Shown here one piece after another: positions 24,981 through 34,937 of a DNA stretch of 64,000 bases (position 1 is the first letter of the stretch; the number at the start of each line of letters is the position of its first letter). The notes beneath the pieces were generated by a model. It saw nothing but the letters and a program-made list of their open reading frames with translations, ran no database searches and was not told the DNA's origin. Where the stretch lies: the NCBI RefSeq assembly GCF_001011035.1, contig NZ_CP011492.1:2549501-2613500 (forward strand). Reading direction: 5' to 3'. The DNA is from Streptomyces sp. CNQ-509 (GTDB lineage: Bacteria; Actinomycetota; Actinomycetes; Streptomycetales; Streptomycetaceae). Both the position numbers and the translations under genes were made by a program.

Positions 24981-25296
24981 ATGCTCCGCATCCTCGATGC
25001 CGCCACGCGCTGGCGCATGGTCGCCGTCGCCCTGCTCCTCCTCGCCGCCGACCTCGTGCTCGACGAGACGGGCGTCGCCACCGGCCTCGCCGGTGCCGCG
25101 GCCTCGGCCGCGTCCGCCGCCCTGACGCTGCTCGCCGGGCTCGCGCTCTGCGCCGCCGCCGCGGCGCCCGCGTCGGCCGCCGGAATCCGCACCGCGCTGC
25201 GCGAACGCGCGCGGCGCACCGCCTTCCTGCCCCAGCGGGACCCGGACGCCGCGGGCCGCCCGCGGCCCAGGGCGCCCGGCCGCACACCGCCCGTAG
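24981..25296 (+). CDS. DUF6412-like small membrane protein; end uncertain
   Basis: It starts at ATG 24981 after GGGAGG. It has two hydrophobic segments (MVAVALLLLAADLVLDE and AASAASAALTLLAGLALCAAA) and then RRTAFLPQRDPDAAGRPRPRAPGR, a tail seen in short actinobacterial membrane proteins encoded just before YidC paralogues. The frame given has no stop here; it stays open to 26228, right through yidC in another frame. A TAG at 25294-25296 in the neighbouring phase is a likely natural end if one base has been gained. The end shown is that TAG and is a guess. Expected length is about 105 aa. Confidence 0.55.
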
Positions 25297-25413
25297 CCCG
25301 CAGTATGGCCCCCGGCCGTGCGCTGCCCGCTACCCGCGCGCCGCCCGCGGGCGCCCCGCACGGCTCGTCACGCCGCCCCTCTTCCGGCACGACGAGACCT
25401 GTGGAGCCCTTCC

Positions 25414-26247
25414 ATGTCCGTATTCGGCGCGCTCTCCGCCCTTCTGTCCGGCCTCGCCGGCACCCTCGACCCCTTTTTCGGCGCCTCCGCCACCGGCGTC
25501 GCGATCATCGTCTTCACCCTGTGCGTACGCCTCGCCCTGCACCCCCTCGCGCGCGCCGCCGCGCGCGGCGACCGGGTGCGCAGGGACCTCGCGCCGCAGG
25601 TGGCGGAGATCCGGCGCAAGCACCGCCACGACCCCGAGCGGCTGCGTCGCGCGCTCACCGAGACGTACGCGGAGGCAGGCGCCTCGCCGCTGGCGGGCTG
25701 CGGCCCGATGGTGCTGCAGATCCCGGTGTTCATGGTGATGTACCGGCTCTTCACCGGCCACGACCACGACCTGCTCACCCACACCCTGCTCGGCGCCCCG
25801 CTGGGCGGGCGGTGGTCCGACGCGCTCGCGGACGGCGGGGTGTTCGGAGCGCACGGCATGGTCTACGCGGGGCTCTTCGCGGTGATCGCGGGGGTGGCCG
25901 CGTACACGTTCTGGCGCAGCCGCCGGATGATGGCCGAGCGCAAGGCCGGGGCGGAGGCGATACGCAAGGCGGCGACCTCGAAGGGCGCGGGAAGCGGGAA
26001 GAACGGGAAGGGCGGGAAGAAGGGCGGGAAGGCGCAGGCCGCCGCGCCGCCGCCCGGACTCCCGGGCCCCGCCGCGGGACTGACCCGCTGGCTGCCCCTG
26101 CTCTCCTTCGGCACCCTGGTCACGGCCGCGATCGTGCCGCTCGCCGCGGGCCTCTACCTGGCGACCACCGCCGCATGGACCGCCGCGGAACGCACCCTCC
26201 TCTACCGCCGCCCGGGTCCACGGGCTGAACAGGGTATTGCGGAATGA
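25414..26247 (+). CDS. yidC: YidC/Oxa1/Alb3-family membrane insertase paralogue
   Basis: 277 aa from ATG 25414. It has the family core: a first helix GVAIIVFTLCVRLALHPL, the basic cytoplasmic hairpin with VAEIRRKHRHDPERLRRALTETYAEAGASPLAGCGPMVLQIPVFMVMYRL, and later helices near FAVIAGVAAYTF and FGTLVTAAIVPLAAGLYLATT. A Lys/Gly-rich stretch of about 25 residues sits in the cytoplasmic loop before the last helices. It is shorter than the main rpmH-linked YidC and is probably the accessory copy of streptomycetes, likely co-transcribed with the upstream small protein. Confidence 0.88.
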   Translation: MSVFGALSALLSGLAGTLDPFFGASATGVAIIVFTLCVRLALHPLARAAARGDRVRRDLAPQVAEIRRKHRHDPERLRRALTETYAEAGASPLAGCGPMVLQIPVFMVMYRLFTGHDHDLLTHTLLGAPLGGRWSDALADGGVFGAHGMVYAGLFAVIAGVAAYTFWRSRRMMAERKAGAEAIRKAATSKGAGSGKNGKGGKKGGKAQAAAPPPGLPGPAAGLTRWLPLLSFGTLVTAAIVPLAAGLYLATTAAWTAAERTLLYRRPGPRAEQGIAE

Positions 26248-26295
26248 ACAGCCGTCAACGGATGATCGATCGACCGCGGAGAGGGGAGTCATCAC

Positions 26296-27153
26296 ATGAA
26301 GCTGCTGCGTGTCGGACCGCCGGGGAGCGAGCGCCCGGCCCTGCTCGACGACGGAGGGACCCTGCGGGACCTCTCCGGAGTCGTGTCCGACGTGGACGGA
26401 GCGCTGCTGTCCGACGACGCGGCGCTCGCCCGCGTACGGGACGCCGACGCGGCCGGCGACCTGCCGGCGCTCGACGCCGAGGGGCTGCGCACGGGGCCGC
26501 CGGTGGCCGGGATCGGCAAGATCGTGTGCATCGGGCTGAACTACCACGACCACGCGGCCGAGACCGGCGCGGCCATCCCGGCCGAGCCGATCCTCTTCAT
26601 GAAGGCCCCGGACACGGTGGTGGGCCCCGAGGACACCGTCCTCGTGCCGCGCGGCAGCGAGAAGACGGACTGGGAGGTGGAGCTGGCGGTGGTCATCGGC
26701 CGTACGGCCCGCTACCTGGAGTCCGACGCGGACGCGCTGGCCGCGGTCGCCGGCTACGCCGTGGCGCACGACGTCTCCGAGCGCGAGTTCCAGTTGGAGC
26801 GCGGCGGGCAGTGGGACAAGGGCAAGAACTGCGAGACGTTCAACCCGCTGGGCCCGTGGCTGGTGACGGCGGACGAGGTGCCGGACCCGCAGGCCCTGGG
26901 GCTGCGGCTGTGGGTGAACGGCGAGAAGCGGCAGGACGGCACGACGGCGGACCAGATCTTCCCGGTGGCCCATGTGGTGCGGTATCTGAGCCGGTTCATG
27001 ACGCTGTACCCGGGCGACGTGATCAACACCGGTACGCCGGCGGGGGTCGCGCTGGGCATGGCGGAGCCGAAGCCGTATCTGCGCGCGGGCGACGTCGTGG
27101 AGCTGGAGGTCGACGGCCTCGGCCGGCAGCGGCAGGAGATCAAGGGCGCGTAG
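26296..27153 (+). CDS. Fumarylacetoacetate hydrolase family protein
   Basis: 285 aa. The N-terminal 65 residues are variable, then the FAH core: GKIVCIGLNYHDHAAETG, PILFMKAPDTVVGP, TDWEVELAVVIGR with the metal-binding Glu residues, NTGTPAGVALGM and YLRAGDVVELEVDGLG. The family cleaves C-C bonds or decarboxylates diketoacids, for example in aromatic or sugar-acid catabolism. It looks monocistronic, with RBS GAGGGGAG before ATG 26296, and is followed by a strong hairpin. The precise substrate is unknown. Confidence 0.9.
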   Translation: MKLLRVGPPGSERPALLDDGGTLRDLSGVVSDVDGALLSDDAALARVRDADAAGDLPALDAEGLRTGPPVAGIGKIVCIGLNYHDHAAETGAAIPAEPILFMKAPDTVVGPEDTVLVPRGSEKTDWEVELAVVIGRTARYLESDADALAAVAGYAVAHDVSEREFQLERGGQWDKGKNCETFNPLGPWLVTADEVPDPQALGLRLWVNGEKRQDGTTADQIFPVAHVVRYLSRFMTLYPGDVINTGTPAGVALGMAEPKPYLRAGDVVELEVDGLGRQRQEIKGA

Positions 27154-27162
27154 GCGCAGGAC

Positions 27163-27208
27163 GACGCCGAGGGCGCCGCCGGAGGGATCCGGCGGCGCCC
27201 TCGGCGTC
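27163..27208. terminator. Strong bidirectional hairpin between FAH gene and rdgB
   Basis: Arms of 21 bases at 27163-27183 and 27188-27208 are perfectly complementary around a GGGA tetraloop, placed between convergent genes. Confidence 0.88.
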
Positions 27209-27271
27209 TGTACGGGCGTGTCCGTACGGCGGCGTCCGTACGAGCCGGGCGAGACGGCCCGTATGCGGCGC

Positions 27272-27883
27272 TCAGCCCTTGAGCAACTCCCGCACCGCCG
27301 GGGCCAGCGCGCGGAACGCCTTGCCGCGGTGGCTGATGGCGTTCTTCTCCTCGGGGGTGAGCTCGGCGCAGGTGCGGTCCTCCCCGAGCGGCTGGAGGAC
27401 CGGGTCGTACCCGAAGCCCCCGGTGCCCGCCGGCTCGTACCGCAGCGTGCCCTCCAGCTTCCCCTCCGCGACCCGCTCCGTGCCGTCCGGCAGCGCGAGC
27501 GCCGCGGCGCAGGCGAAGTGCGCGGCACGGTGCCCGGGGCCGACGTCGGAGAGCTGGGCAAGGAGCAGGGCGAGGTTCGCGGCGTCGTCGCCGTGCCGGC
27601 CCGCCCAGCGGGCGGAGAAGATGCCGGGGGCGCCGCCGAGGACGTCGACGCAGAGGCCGGAGTCGTCGGCGACCGCGGGGAGCCCGGTGGCCCGGGCGAG
27701 CGCGTGCGCCTTGAGGAGCGCGTTCCCGGCGAAGGTGACGCCGGTCTCGGGCACGTCCGGGACGTCGGGGAAGTCGGCGGCGCCGAGGAGTTCGGCGTCG
27801 ACGCCCGCCTCGCCGAGGATGGCGCGCAGCTCGGTGATCTTGCCCGCGTTGCGGGTGGCGAGGACGAGACGGTGCGCGGTCAC
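27272..27883 (-). CDS. rdgB: dITP/XTP pyrophosphatase (HAM1/RdgB)
   Basis: 203 aa. It opens with RLVLATRNAGKITELRAIL, the nucleotide-binding signature, then GVTFAGNALLKA, VADDSGLCVDVLGGAPGIFSARWAG and FGYDPVLQP. It hydrolyses ITP, dITP and XTP to monophosphates, keeping deaminated purines out of nucleic acids. It is the last gene of rph-lipoprotein-rdgB, overlapping the lipoprotein gene by four bases. Confidence 0.95.
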   Translation of the reverse strand: MTAHRLVLATRNAGKITELRAILGEAGVDAELLGAADFPDVPDVPETGVTFAGNALLKAHALARATGLPAVADDSGLCVDVLGGAPGIFSARWAGRHGDDAANLALLLAQLSDVGPGHRAAHFACAAALALPDGTERVAEGKLEGTLRYEPAGTGGFGYDPVLQPLGEDRTCAELTPEEKNAISHRGKAFRALAPAVRELLKG

Positions 27884-28269
27884 GAGGTGCAGACGTTCGT
27901 CAGTTCGCCGGCGGCGTCGCCGACCGGCCGGAAGTCGGGTACCTCGCCGCGGTCGGTGGCCTGCTGGGCGTTGTCGACCGCCCGCTGGAGGTCGTCGACC
28001 GCCTTGCCGACGTCGGCGTTGTCGGCCTGGTCGCCGAAGTCGTCGAGGTTCTTGTCGATCTCGTTGAGGGCGTCCGCGGCGGCCTGCGGGTTCTCATTCG
28101 CGCCGGAGACGGCTTCCTGCAACTGGTCGACGTCGGCCGCGATCCTGGTGGCGAGCTGGCCGCAGTCTATGGCCTTGCTCACGGCGTCACACGCGCCGGT
28201 GAGCGTCACCGCGACGGCGCCCGCCGCCAGCGCGACGCCCGCGCGGGTCCAGAGCCTCTTCCCTCTCAC
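27880..28269 (-). CDS. Small lipoprotein between rph and rdgB
   Basis: 129 aa from GTG 28269, preceded by GGAGGGAGA. It has a signal peptide ending in a lipobox (VTLTGAC), then a helical domain rich in Asp, Asn and Gln ([31 protein letters not shown]). Function is unknown; heptad-like spacing suggests a coiled coil. It overlaps rph and rdgB by four bases each, so it is translationally coupled to both. Confidence 0.85.
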   Translation of the reverse strand: MRGKRLWTRAGVALAAGAVAVTLTGACDAVSKAIDCGQLATRIAADVDQLQEAVSGANENPQAAADALNEIDKNLDDFGDQADNADVGKAVDDLQRAVDNAQQATDRGEVPDFRPVGDAAGELTNVCTS

Positions 28270-29024
28270 TGGTCTCCCTCCAGTGCCGTGCGCTGCAGCC
28301 CGTCGAGCTGCGCGCAGCCGCCGACCGCGAGGTCGAGCAGCGCGTCGAGTTCGGCGCGGGCGAACGGCTCGCCCTCCGCGGTGCCCTGCACCTCGACGAA
28401 GCGTCCGTCGCCGGTGCAGACGACGTTCATGTCGGTCTCCGCCCGCACGTCCTCCTCGTAGCAGAGGTCGAGCAGCGGCACGGAGCCCACGATGCCGACG
28501 CTGACGGCGGCCACGGTGCCGGTCAGCGGTGTCGCCCTGGACTTGATCAGCTTGTTCCGCCGGCCCCACGCGACGGCGTCGGCGAGGGCGACGTACGCCC
28601 CGGTGATGGCGGCGGTACGGGTGCCGCCGTCGGCCTGGAGGACGTCGCAGTCGAGGACGACGGTGTTCTCGCCGAGGGCCTTGAAGTCGATGACGGCGCG
28701 CAGCGACCGGCCGATCAGCCGGGAGATCTCGTGCGTGCGGCCGCCGATCTTGCCGCGTACGGACTCCCGGTCGCCCCGGGTGTTGGTGGACCGCGGCAGC
28801 ATCGCGTACTCCGCGGTGACCCACCCCTCGCCGCTGCCCTTGCGCCAGCGCGGCACGCCCTCGGTGAAGCTGGCGGTGCAGAGCACCCGGGTGCCGCCGA
28901 AGGACACCAGCACGGACCCCTCGGCGTGCATGCTCCAGCCGCGTTCCAGCGCCACGGGGCGCAGCTCGGCGGGGGTACGTCCGTCGATACGGCCGAAGCC
29001 GGCGGAGGTCTCAGAGGTAGCCAT
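28266..29024 (-). CDS. rph: Ribonuclease PH
   Basis: 252 aa. Features include [21 protein letters not shown] at the start, [46 protein letters not shown] (RNA-binding arginines) and the phosphate and metal site near [18 protein letters not shown]. It trims tRNA 3' ends phosphorolytically. It is the first gene of a three-gene operon with the lipoprotein and rdgB. Confidence 0.95.
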   Translation of the reverse strand: MATSETSAGFGRIDGRTPAELRPVALERGWSMHAEGSVLVSFGGTRVLCTASFTEGVPRWRKGSGEGWVTAEYAMLPRSTNTRGDRESVRGKIGGRTHEISRLIGRSLRAVIDFKALGENTVVLDCDVLQADGGTRTAAITGAYVALADAVAWGRRNKLIKSRATPLTGTVAAVSVGIVGSVPLLDLCYEEDVRAETDMNVVCTGDGRFVEVQGTAEGEPFARAELDALLDLAVGGCAQLDGLQRTALEGDQ

Positions 29025-29214
29025 GCCCCCGACCCTATAGGCCCTTCATGAAGGCCGGCCCCCCGTCCCCGCCCCCGGACCAAAGGCCCCGCGGACCGTC
29101 CCGCGGTGCCCCTGTGGACCCCGCCCGGGGTGCGCCCCTACCGCGTGCTCTTCCGGTTCGACGTCGTCGAGTTCGGCCCGCCCGCCCCGGGCCCGGAGAC
29201 CGGCGGGGCGATCC

Positions 29215-29967
29215 TCAGACCTCGTACACCGCGCCCGCGCGCGCCAGTTCGACCGGACCCCCGTACATGTCCTTCGCGTCCCGCAGGTTGACCTGCGGGT
29301 CGGTCCACGGCGGGATGTGCGTGAGCACCAGCCGCCCCACGCCCGCCGCCGCGGCGGCCTCGCCCGCCTCGCGGCCGTTGAGGTGCAGGTCGGGGATCTG
29401 CTCGCGGCCGTGGGTGAACGCCGCCTCGCAGAGCAGCAGATCGGCGTCCGCGCTCAGTTCGGTCAGCGCCTCGCAGGGGCCGGTGTCGCCGGAGTAGACG
29501 AGGCTGCGGTCGTCGTGCTCGATGCGGAAGGCGTACGCCTCGACCGGGTGGCTCACCCGGTCCGCGTGCACCCGGAACGGGCCGATCTCGAACGCGCCCC
29601 GCTCCAGCGCCCGGAAGTCGAAGACCTCGCTCATCGACGTCTCCGAGGGGGTGTCCGCGTACGCGGTGGTGAGCCGCTGCTCCGTGCCCTTGGGGCCGTA
29701 GACGGGGAGCACTTCCGCGGGGCCGCCGTCATGGCGGTAGTAGCGCGCGACGAAGTAGGCGCACATGTCGATGCAGTGGTCCGCGTGCAGGTGGCTCAGG
29801 AGGACGGCGTCGAGGTCGTACAGTCCGCAGTGCTGCTGCAGTGCCCCCAGCGCGCCGTTGCCCATGTCGAGCAGGAGCGCGTACCCCTCCGCCTCGACCA
29901 GGTAGCTCGAACACGCGGAGTCCGCGGACGGGAACGAGCCCGAGCAACCGACGACGGTGAGCTTCAT
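29215..29967 (-). CDS. MBL-fold metallohydrolase (RNase Z-like group)
   Basis: 250 aa. The HxHxDH motif is SHLHADHCID. Other parts are TVVGCSGSFPSADSACSSYLVEAEGY at the start, VYSGDTGPCEAL with a metal-bridging Asp, and VLTHIPPW with a late His. It resembles the small RNase Z/phosphodiesterase-like proteins beside rph in many actinobacteria. It would act on a phosphodiester, but tRNA processing is not certain because the RNase Z exosite arm is not evident. It is 190 bp downstream of the rph start on the same strand, apparently in its own unit. Confidence 0.88.
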   Translation of the reverse strand: MKLTVVGCSGSFPSADSACSSYLVEAEGYALLLDMGNGALGALQQHCGLYDLDAVLLSHLHADHCIDMCAYFVARYYRHDGGPAEVLPVYGPKGTEQRLTTAYADTPSETSMSEVFDFRALERGAFEIGPFRVHADRVSHPVEAYAFRIEHDDRSLVYSGDTGPCEALTELSADADLLLCEAAFTHGREQIPDLHLNGREAGEAAAAAGVGRLVLTHIPPWTDPQVNLRDAKDMYGGPVELARAGAVYEV

Positions 29968-30190
29968 CGGGGAGGGACCTCCGGCACGGTCGGGACGGGG
30001 CGACGATGCCCCGCCGGCTCTGCCGAGGGTAAGCCGGGACGGACCGGAGCGGTCCCCCGGCCATCCCGGTTGTGGGCGGAATCACCAGTATGGCGACAGA
30101 GCAGGGCCCGCGTGCCGGCCTGCGCGGCGCCGCCCGGGCACGCGGGCGCAGATGCCGCCCGTGCAGGCGGGCGGCATCTACGATCGGCGC

Positions 30191-30658
30191 ATGGACGCCT
30201 CGTGGTGGCCGGCCATCGTGGCCGTGGTGGTGCTGGCCGTGATCGCCGGGCTCGTCGACAGCTTCGGCCGGGTGCGGCGCGCGCACCGGCGCCCGGCCGG
30301 GCCGGAGGGCGAAAGCGAGCCGGGCGCGGGCCCGGCGCGGGCGCCGGAGCCCGGCGAGGTGTGGTGGGCGGCCGTGCCGTACGGGAACGCGGAGACGGCG
30401 GACGGCGAGGACCGGCCCTGCCTGGTGCTGAGGACCGCGGGCGAGACGGTGACGGTGGCCTGGATCACCACCCGGGCGGACGGCGGCCGGCCGGACCGGA
30501 TTCCGCTGCCGCCCGGCTCCGCCGGCGCCGGGGCGGACCGCCCGGCGTTCCTGGAGACGGACGAGCTGCACGAGGTCGCCTTCCGGGACCTCCGCCGCGG
30601 CGCCGGTCCCGTGGACCCGGCGGTGTGGGACCGGGTCCGGCACCTGTCCGACACCTGA
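30191..30658 (+). CDS. Membrane-anchored PemK/MazF-like protein
   Basis: 155 aa from ATG 30191. A single N-terminal helix (WWPAIVAVVVLAVIAGLV) is followed by a charged linker and a PemK/MazF-like barrel: GEVWWAAVPYGN, DRPCLVLRTAGETVTVAWITT and FLETDELHEVAFRDLRRGAG. No antitoxin gene is adjacent, so it is unlikely to be a classical toxin-antitoxin pair. RNA cleavage is not assured. A membrane-tethered single-gene form seems common in streptomycetes. Confidence 0.78.
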   Translation: MDASWWPAIVAVVVLAVIAGLVDSFGRVRRAHRRPAGPEGESEPGAGPARAPEPGEVWWAAVPYGNAETADGEDRPCLVLRTAGETVTVAWITTRADGGRPDRIPLPPGSAGAGADRPAFLETDELHEVAFRDLRRGAGPVDPAVWDRVRHLSDT

Positions 30659-30750
30659 CGCCCCGGGAAGTCTCCCGGCATCCGAGCAGATTCGTCTCAG
30701 TGTTCGGAACGTACGAGGTAAGCCCGCCGCGGCCGTGCCATCCTTCCCCC

Positions 30751-31203
30751 ATGCTGACCATCACGGAGGAGCTGTACGAGCAGATCGTCGCCCACGCCCG
30801 CAAGGACCACCCCGACGAGGCGTGCGGCGTGGTCGCGGGCCCGGCGCCGGCGCCCGCCGACGGCCGGCCGCAGCGCTTCATCCCCATGCTCAACGCCGCC
30901 CGCTCCCCCACGTTCTACGAGTTCGACTCGCAGGACCTGCTCCGGCTCTACCGGGAGATGGACGACCGCGACGAGGAGCCGGTGGTGATCTACCACTCGC
31001 ACACCGCCACCGAGGCGTACCCCTCCCGCACCGACGTCTCCTACGCCAACGAGCCCGGCGCCCACTACGTCCTGGTCTCCACCGCCGAGTCCGGCGACGG
31101 CGAAGGGCCGGTCTCCTTCCGCTCGTTCCGCATCGTGGACGGTGTGATCACCGAAGAGGACGTCACCGTGATCGCCTCGTACGACGACGCCCCCGCGGGC
31201 TGA
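30751..31203 (+). CDS. mec: JAMM/MPN+ metalloprotease of the CysO-dependent cysteine pathway
   Basis: 150 aa from ATG 30751. The JAMM zinc site is complete: Glu23 in DEACGV, then His82-Ser-His84, Ser92 and Asp95 in HSHTATEAYPSRTD. In Mycobacterium the equivalent enzyme (Mec+) removes cysteine from the CysO-cysteine adduct made by CysM. Here it heads mec - leader peptide - cysO - cysM, the same order, which supports the assignment. It might also trim the C-terminus of CysO, which here has two extra residues. Confidence 0.9.
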   Translation: MLTITEELYEQIVAHARKDHPDEACGVVAGPAPAPADGRPQRFIPMLNAARSPTFYEFDSQDLLRLYREMDDRDEEPVVIYHSHTATEAYPSRTDVSYANEPGAHYVLVSTAESGDGEGPVSFRSFRIVDGVITEEDVTVIASYDDAPAG

Positions 31204-31267
31204 GACCCCGGTCCGCATCATGAAACGGCGATCCGGCGGGCGGACGGGGAATCGATACCATGAGCCC

Positions 31268-31402
31268 ATGGTTGTCCACGACGTGACCCGGAAACCCCCG
31301 GGCAGGCAGGTGCTGCTCGTCGCCCGTCTGCACGTCGACCTCTGCCGTCTCGCCAGCGCCGCCTGTACGACCGCGCCGCCCCGCGCGGCCGGCCGCGCCT
31401 GA
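31268..31402 (+). CDS. Putative cysteine-responsive leader peptide
   Basis: 44 codons from ATG 31268. The motif LLVARLHVDLCRLASAAC is that of the short leader peptides found upstream of actinobacterial sulfur and cysteine genes (RxHVDLCRxASAxC). Cysteine codons TGC and TGT occur in the motif. It lies between mec and cysO, 121 bp before cysO. Ribosome progress through the Cys codons could sense cysteinyl-tRNA and control cysO-cysM. The mechanism is inferred from family behaviour. Confidence 0.72.
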   Translation: MVVHDVTRKPPGRQVLLVARLHVDLCRLASAACTTAPPRAAGRA

Positions 31403-32752
<1,350 letters not shown>

Positions 32753-32754
32753 CA

Positions 32755-32772
32755 CCCGGCGTACGCGCCGGG
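32755..32772. terminator. Short hairpin after cysM
   Basis: CCCGGCG (32755-32761) and CGCCGGG (32766-32772) enclose TACG, right after the cysM stop and ahead of the convergent permease stop. Confidence 0.5.
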
Positions 32773-32800
32773 CGCGCGGCGGGAACGGGGGCGCGGCCGG

Positions 32801-34231
32801 CTACTGCGCCCCCGCGACGTACTCCGGTGCCGCCTCCCGGACCGCGGCCCGCCGCCGGCTCACCGCCCACCCGCCGGAGAGCAGCACCGCCCATCCCGCG
32901 CCCACGTACAGCGAGACGCGGGCGTCGGCGTCGAGCGCGGTGAGCACGGTGACGAAGGCGAGGAACACCAGCGCCAGCCAACTGCACACCACCCCGCCCG
33001 GCGCCGGGAACGACGAGGCGGGCAGGAGTCCCGCGGCGACGCGGCGGCGGTAGCGGATGTGGCTGACGAGGATCATCGCCCAGGTCCAGATGCCGGCGGC
33101 GGTGGCCACGGACATGACGTAGCCGAACGCCTTCTCCGGCACGAGGTAGTTGAGCACCACGCCGACGGACATGACCACGACCGACATGGCGATGCCCGCG
33201 GCCGGCACCCGGCGCGGGCTGAGCCGGCCGAAGACTTTGGGCGCCTCGGCGTTGGCGGCAAGGGCGCGCAGCATGCGGCCGGTGGAGTACATGCCGGAGT
33301 TGCACGACGAGAGGGCCGCGGTGAGCACGACGAAGTTGACGATCCCGGCGGCCAGGGGGATGCCGATCTTCCCGAAGGCGGCGACGAACGGGCTGATGCC
33401 CTCGCTGAACTCCGTCCACCGGACCACCGACAGGATGACGATCAGCGAGCCGACGTAGAAGATGACGATCCGCCAGGGCAGCGTGTTGATCGCCTTGGGC
33501 AGGGTCTTCTCGGGGTTCGCGCTCTCGCCCGCGGTGACGCCGACGAGTTCGACGGCGAGGTAGGCGAACATCACGCCCTGGAGGGTCATGAGGCTGTCGC
33601 CGATGCCATTGGGGAAGAAGCCGCCGTGGTTCCAGAGGTTCGTGGTGGTGGCGGTGTTGCCGGCGGCGGAGAAGCCCAGGGTGAGGACGCCGACGCCGAT
33701 GACGATCATGCCGATGATCGCGGTGACCTTGACCATCGAGAACCAGAACTCCAGCTCGCCGAAGATCTTCACCGAGATCAGGTTGACGCCGAAGAGGAGC
33801 AGGAGGAAGCCGAGCGCGCTCACCCACTGGGGGATGGCCGGCCACCAGTAGTTGATGTAGATGGCGGCGGCGGTCAGCTCGGTCATGCCGGTGACGGCCC
33901 ACATCAGCCAGTACGTCCAGCCCGTGACGTAGCCGAAGTAGGGGCCGAGGAACTCGCGGGCGTACTCGGCGAAGCTGCCGGAGACGGGGCGGTAGAGGAG
34001 CAGTTCGCCCAGGGCCCGCATGATGAAGAAGATCACCACGCCGGCGAGCGCGTAGAGGAAGATGAGGCTGGGCCCCGCCTTCTCGATGATCTTGCCGGCG
34101 CCCAGGAAGAGGCCCACCCCGATGGCGCCGCCGATGGCTATCATCTGGATCTGGCGGCTGCCGAGCCCGCGCTCGTAGCCCTCTTCGGAGGACGGAGCCG
34201 CGCCGCCCTCCGGCACCTTCGCAGTGGTCAT
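32801..34231 (-). CDS. Amino acid permease (APC superfamily, AnsP/GabP-like)
   Basis: 476 aa with about 12 membrane helices. The family signature is near the start: RQIQMIAIGGAIGVGLFLGAGKII, with the substrate-carboxylate GAIGVG loop, then YRPVSGSFAEYAREFLGP and GVTAGESANPEKTLPKAIN. It would import an amino acid with protons. Asn/Ala/Phe/GABA-type specificity cannot be decided. It appears monocistronic, with an A+T-richer upstream region at 34232-34300. Confidence 0.92.
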   Translation of the reverse strand: MTTAKVPEGGAAPSSEEGYERGLGSRQIQMIAIGGAIGVGLFLGAGKIIEKAGPSLIFLYALAGVVIFFIMRALGELLLYRPVSGSFAEYAREFLGPYFGYVTGWTYWLMWAVTGMTELTAAAIYINYWWPAIPQWVSALGFLLLLFGVNLISVKIFGELEFWFSMVKVTAIIGMIVIGVGVLTLGFSAAGNTATTTNLWNHGGFFPNGIGDSLMTLQGVMFAYLAVELVGVTAGESANPEKTLPKAINTLPWRIVIFYVGSLIVILSVVRWTEFSEGISPFVAAFGKIGIPLAAGIVNFVVLTAALSSCNSGMYSTGRMLRALAANAEAPKVFGRLSPRRVPAAGIAMSVVVMSVGVVLNYLVPEKAFGYVMSVATAAGIWTWAMILVSHIRYRRRVAAGLLPASSFPAPGGVVCSWLALVFLAFVTVLTALDADARVSLYVGAGWAVLLSGGWAVSRRRAAVREAAPEYVAGAQ

Positions 34232-34337
34232 GTGGAGTTGTGCCCTTTCCCGTGCAGTCCCCCGTCTGCAGCTTTACCACGGGAAAAGGGTGATTATGTG
34301 CACATTCACCCGAACGGGCCCGGGGGTGCCCGTGGGC

Positions 34338-34937
34338 CTAGCCCATCAGCGTCTCGATCAGGGTCTCCTGGAGCCCGCCCAGCCACAGGTACGCCATCAC
34401 CATCGGCTTGCGCTCGTCCTCGTCCGGCAGCCGGAACAGCTCCTGGCCGTCGTCGTCGTCCCGGATGTCGAGCCGCGCGCCTATGGCCAGCCGCAGGTCG
34501 TTCAGCGTCGCGAGCCACTGCCGCGACTCCTCCGGGCCGACCTTGAGCACCGCGCCGCCCTCGCCCTGCACGGAGAGCAGGTCGAGCCCGCGGACGACCG
34601 CCAGCGCGTTCTCCCGCTTGCTCTCCCGCAGCTCCGGCTCGGTGTAGCGGCGGAACTCCGCCGAGCGGGCCCGCTCCTCGTCGTCCGGGCCCTTGCCCGG
34701 CTCGCCGTACGCGTCGGGGAAGAGCCGCGCCAGCGCCGGGTCGGAGGGCGGCTTGCTGGGGCCCTCGGCGAAGAGCGCGTCCAGCGGGTCGGCGGGCGGC
34801 GGGGCGTCCGCGGGGGTGTCGCCGGGGCCGATCAGCTCCAGCAACTGCACGGTCAGGGTGCGCAGGATGGAGATCTCCAGCTCGTCCAGCTCGACGGCAG
34901 CGCCGCCGCCGGGAACCGCTTCGAAGTGCCCTGCCAT
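34338..34937 (-). CDS. DUF2017 family protein downstream of clpS
   Basis: 199 aa, starting at the ATG that overlaps the clpS stop (TGATG). The sequence has LDELEISILRTLTVQLLELI early, FRRYTEPELRESKRENALAVVRGL in the middle and MVMAYLWLGGLQETLIETL at the end. DUF2017 genes almost always follow clpS in actinobacteria, suggesting a role in ClpAP/ClpCP adaptor function, but none is proven. Confidence 0.9.
   Translation of the reverse strand: MAGHFEAVPGGGAAVELDELEISILRTLTVQLLELIGPGDTPADAPPPADPLDALFAEGPSKPPSDPALARLFPDAYGEPGKGPDDEERARSAEFRRYTEPELRESKRENALAVVRGLDLLSVQGEGGAVLKVGPEESRQWLATLNDLRLAIGARLDIRDDDDGQELFRLPDEDERKPMVMAYLWLGGLQETLIETLMG

Noticed and set aside
29106..29291. 61-codon plus-strand frame beginning MPLWTPPGVRPYR
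   Set aside because: No clear ribosome site, overlaps the MBL-fold gene, and the protein text is not recognisable. Left as unannotated intergenic sequence between rph and the MBL gene.
30191..30658. Classical mazEF toxin-antitoxin locus
   Set aside because: No small antitoxin gene precedes it and the protein carries a membrane helix.
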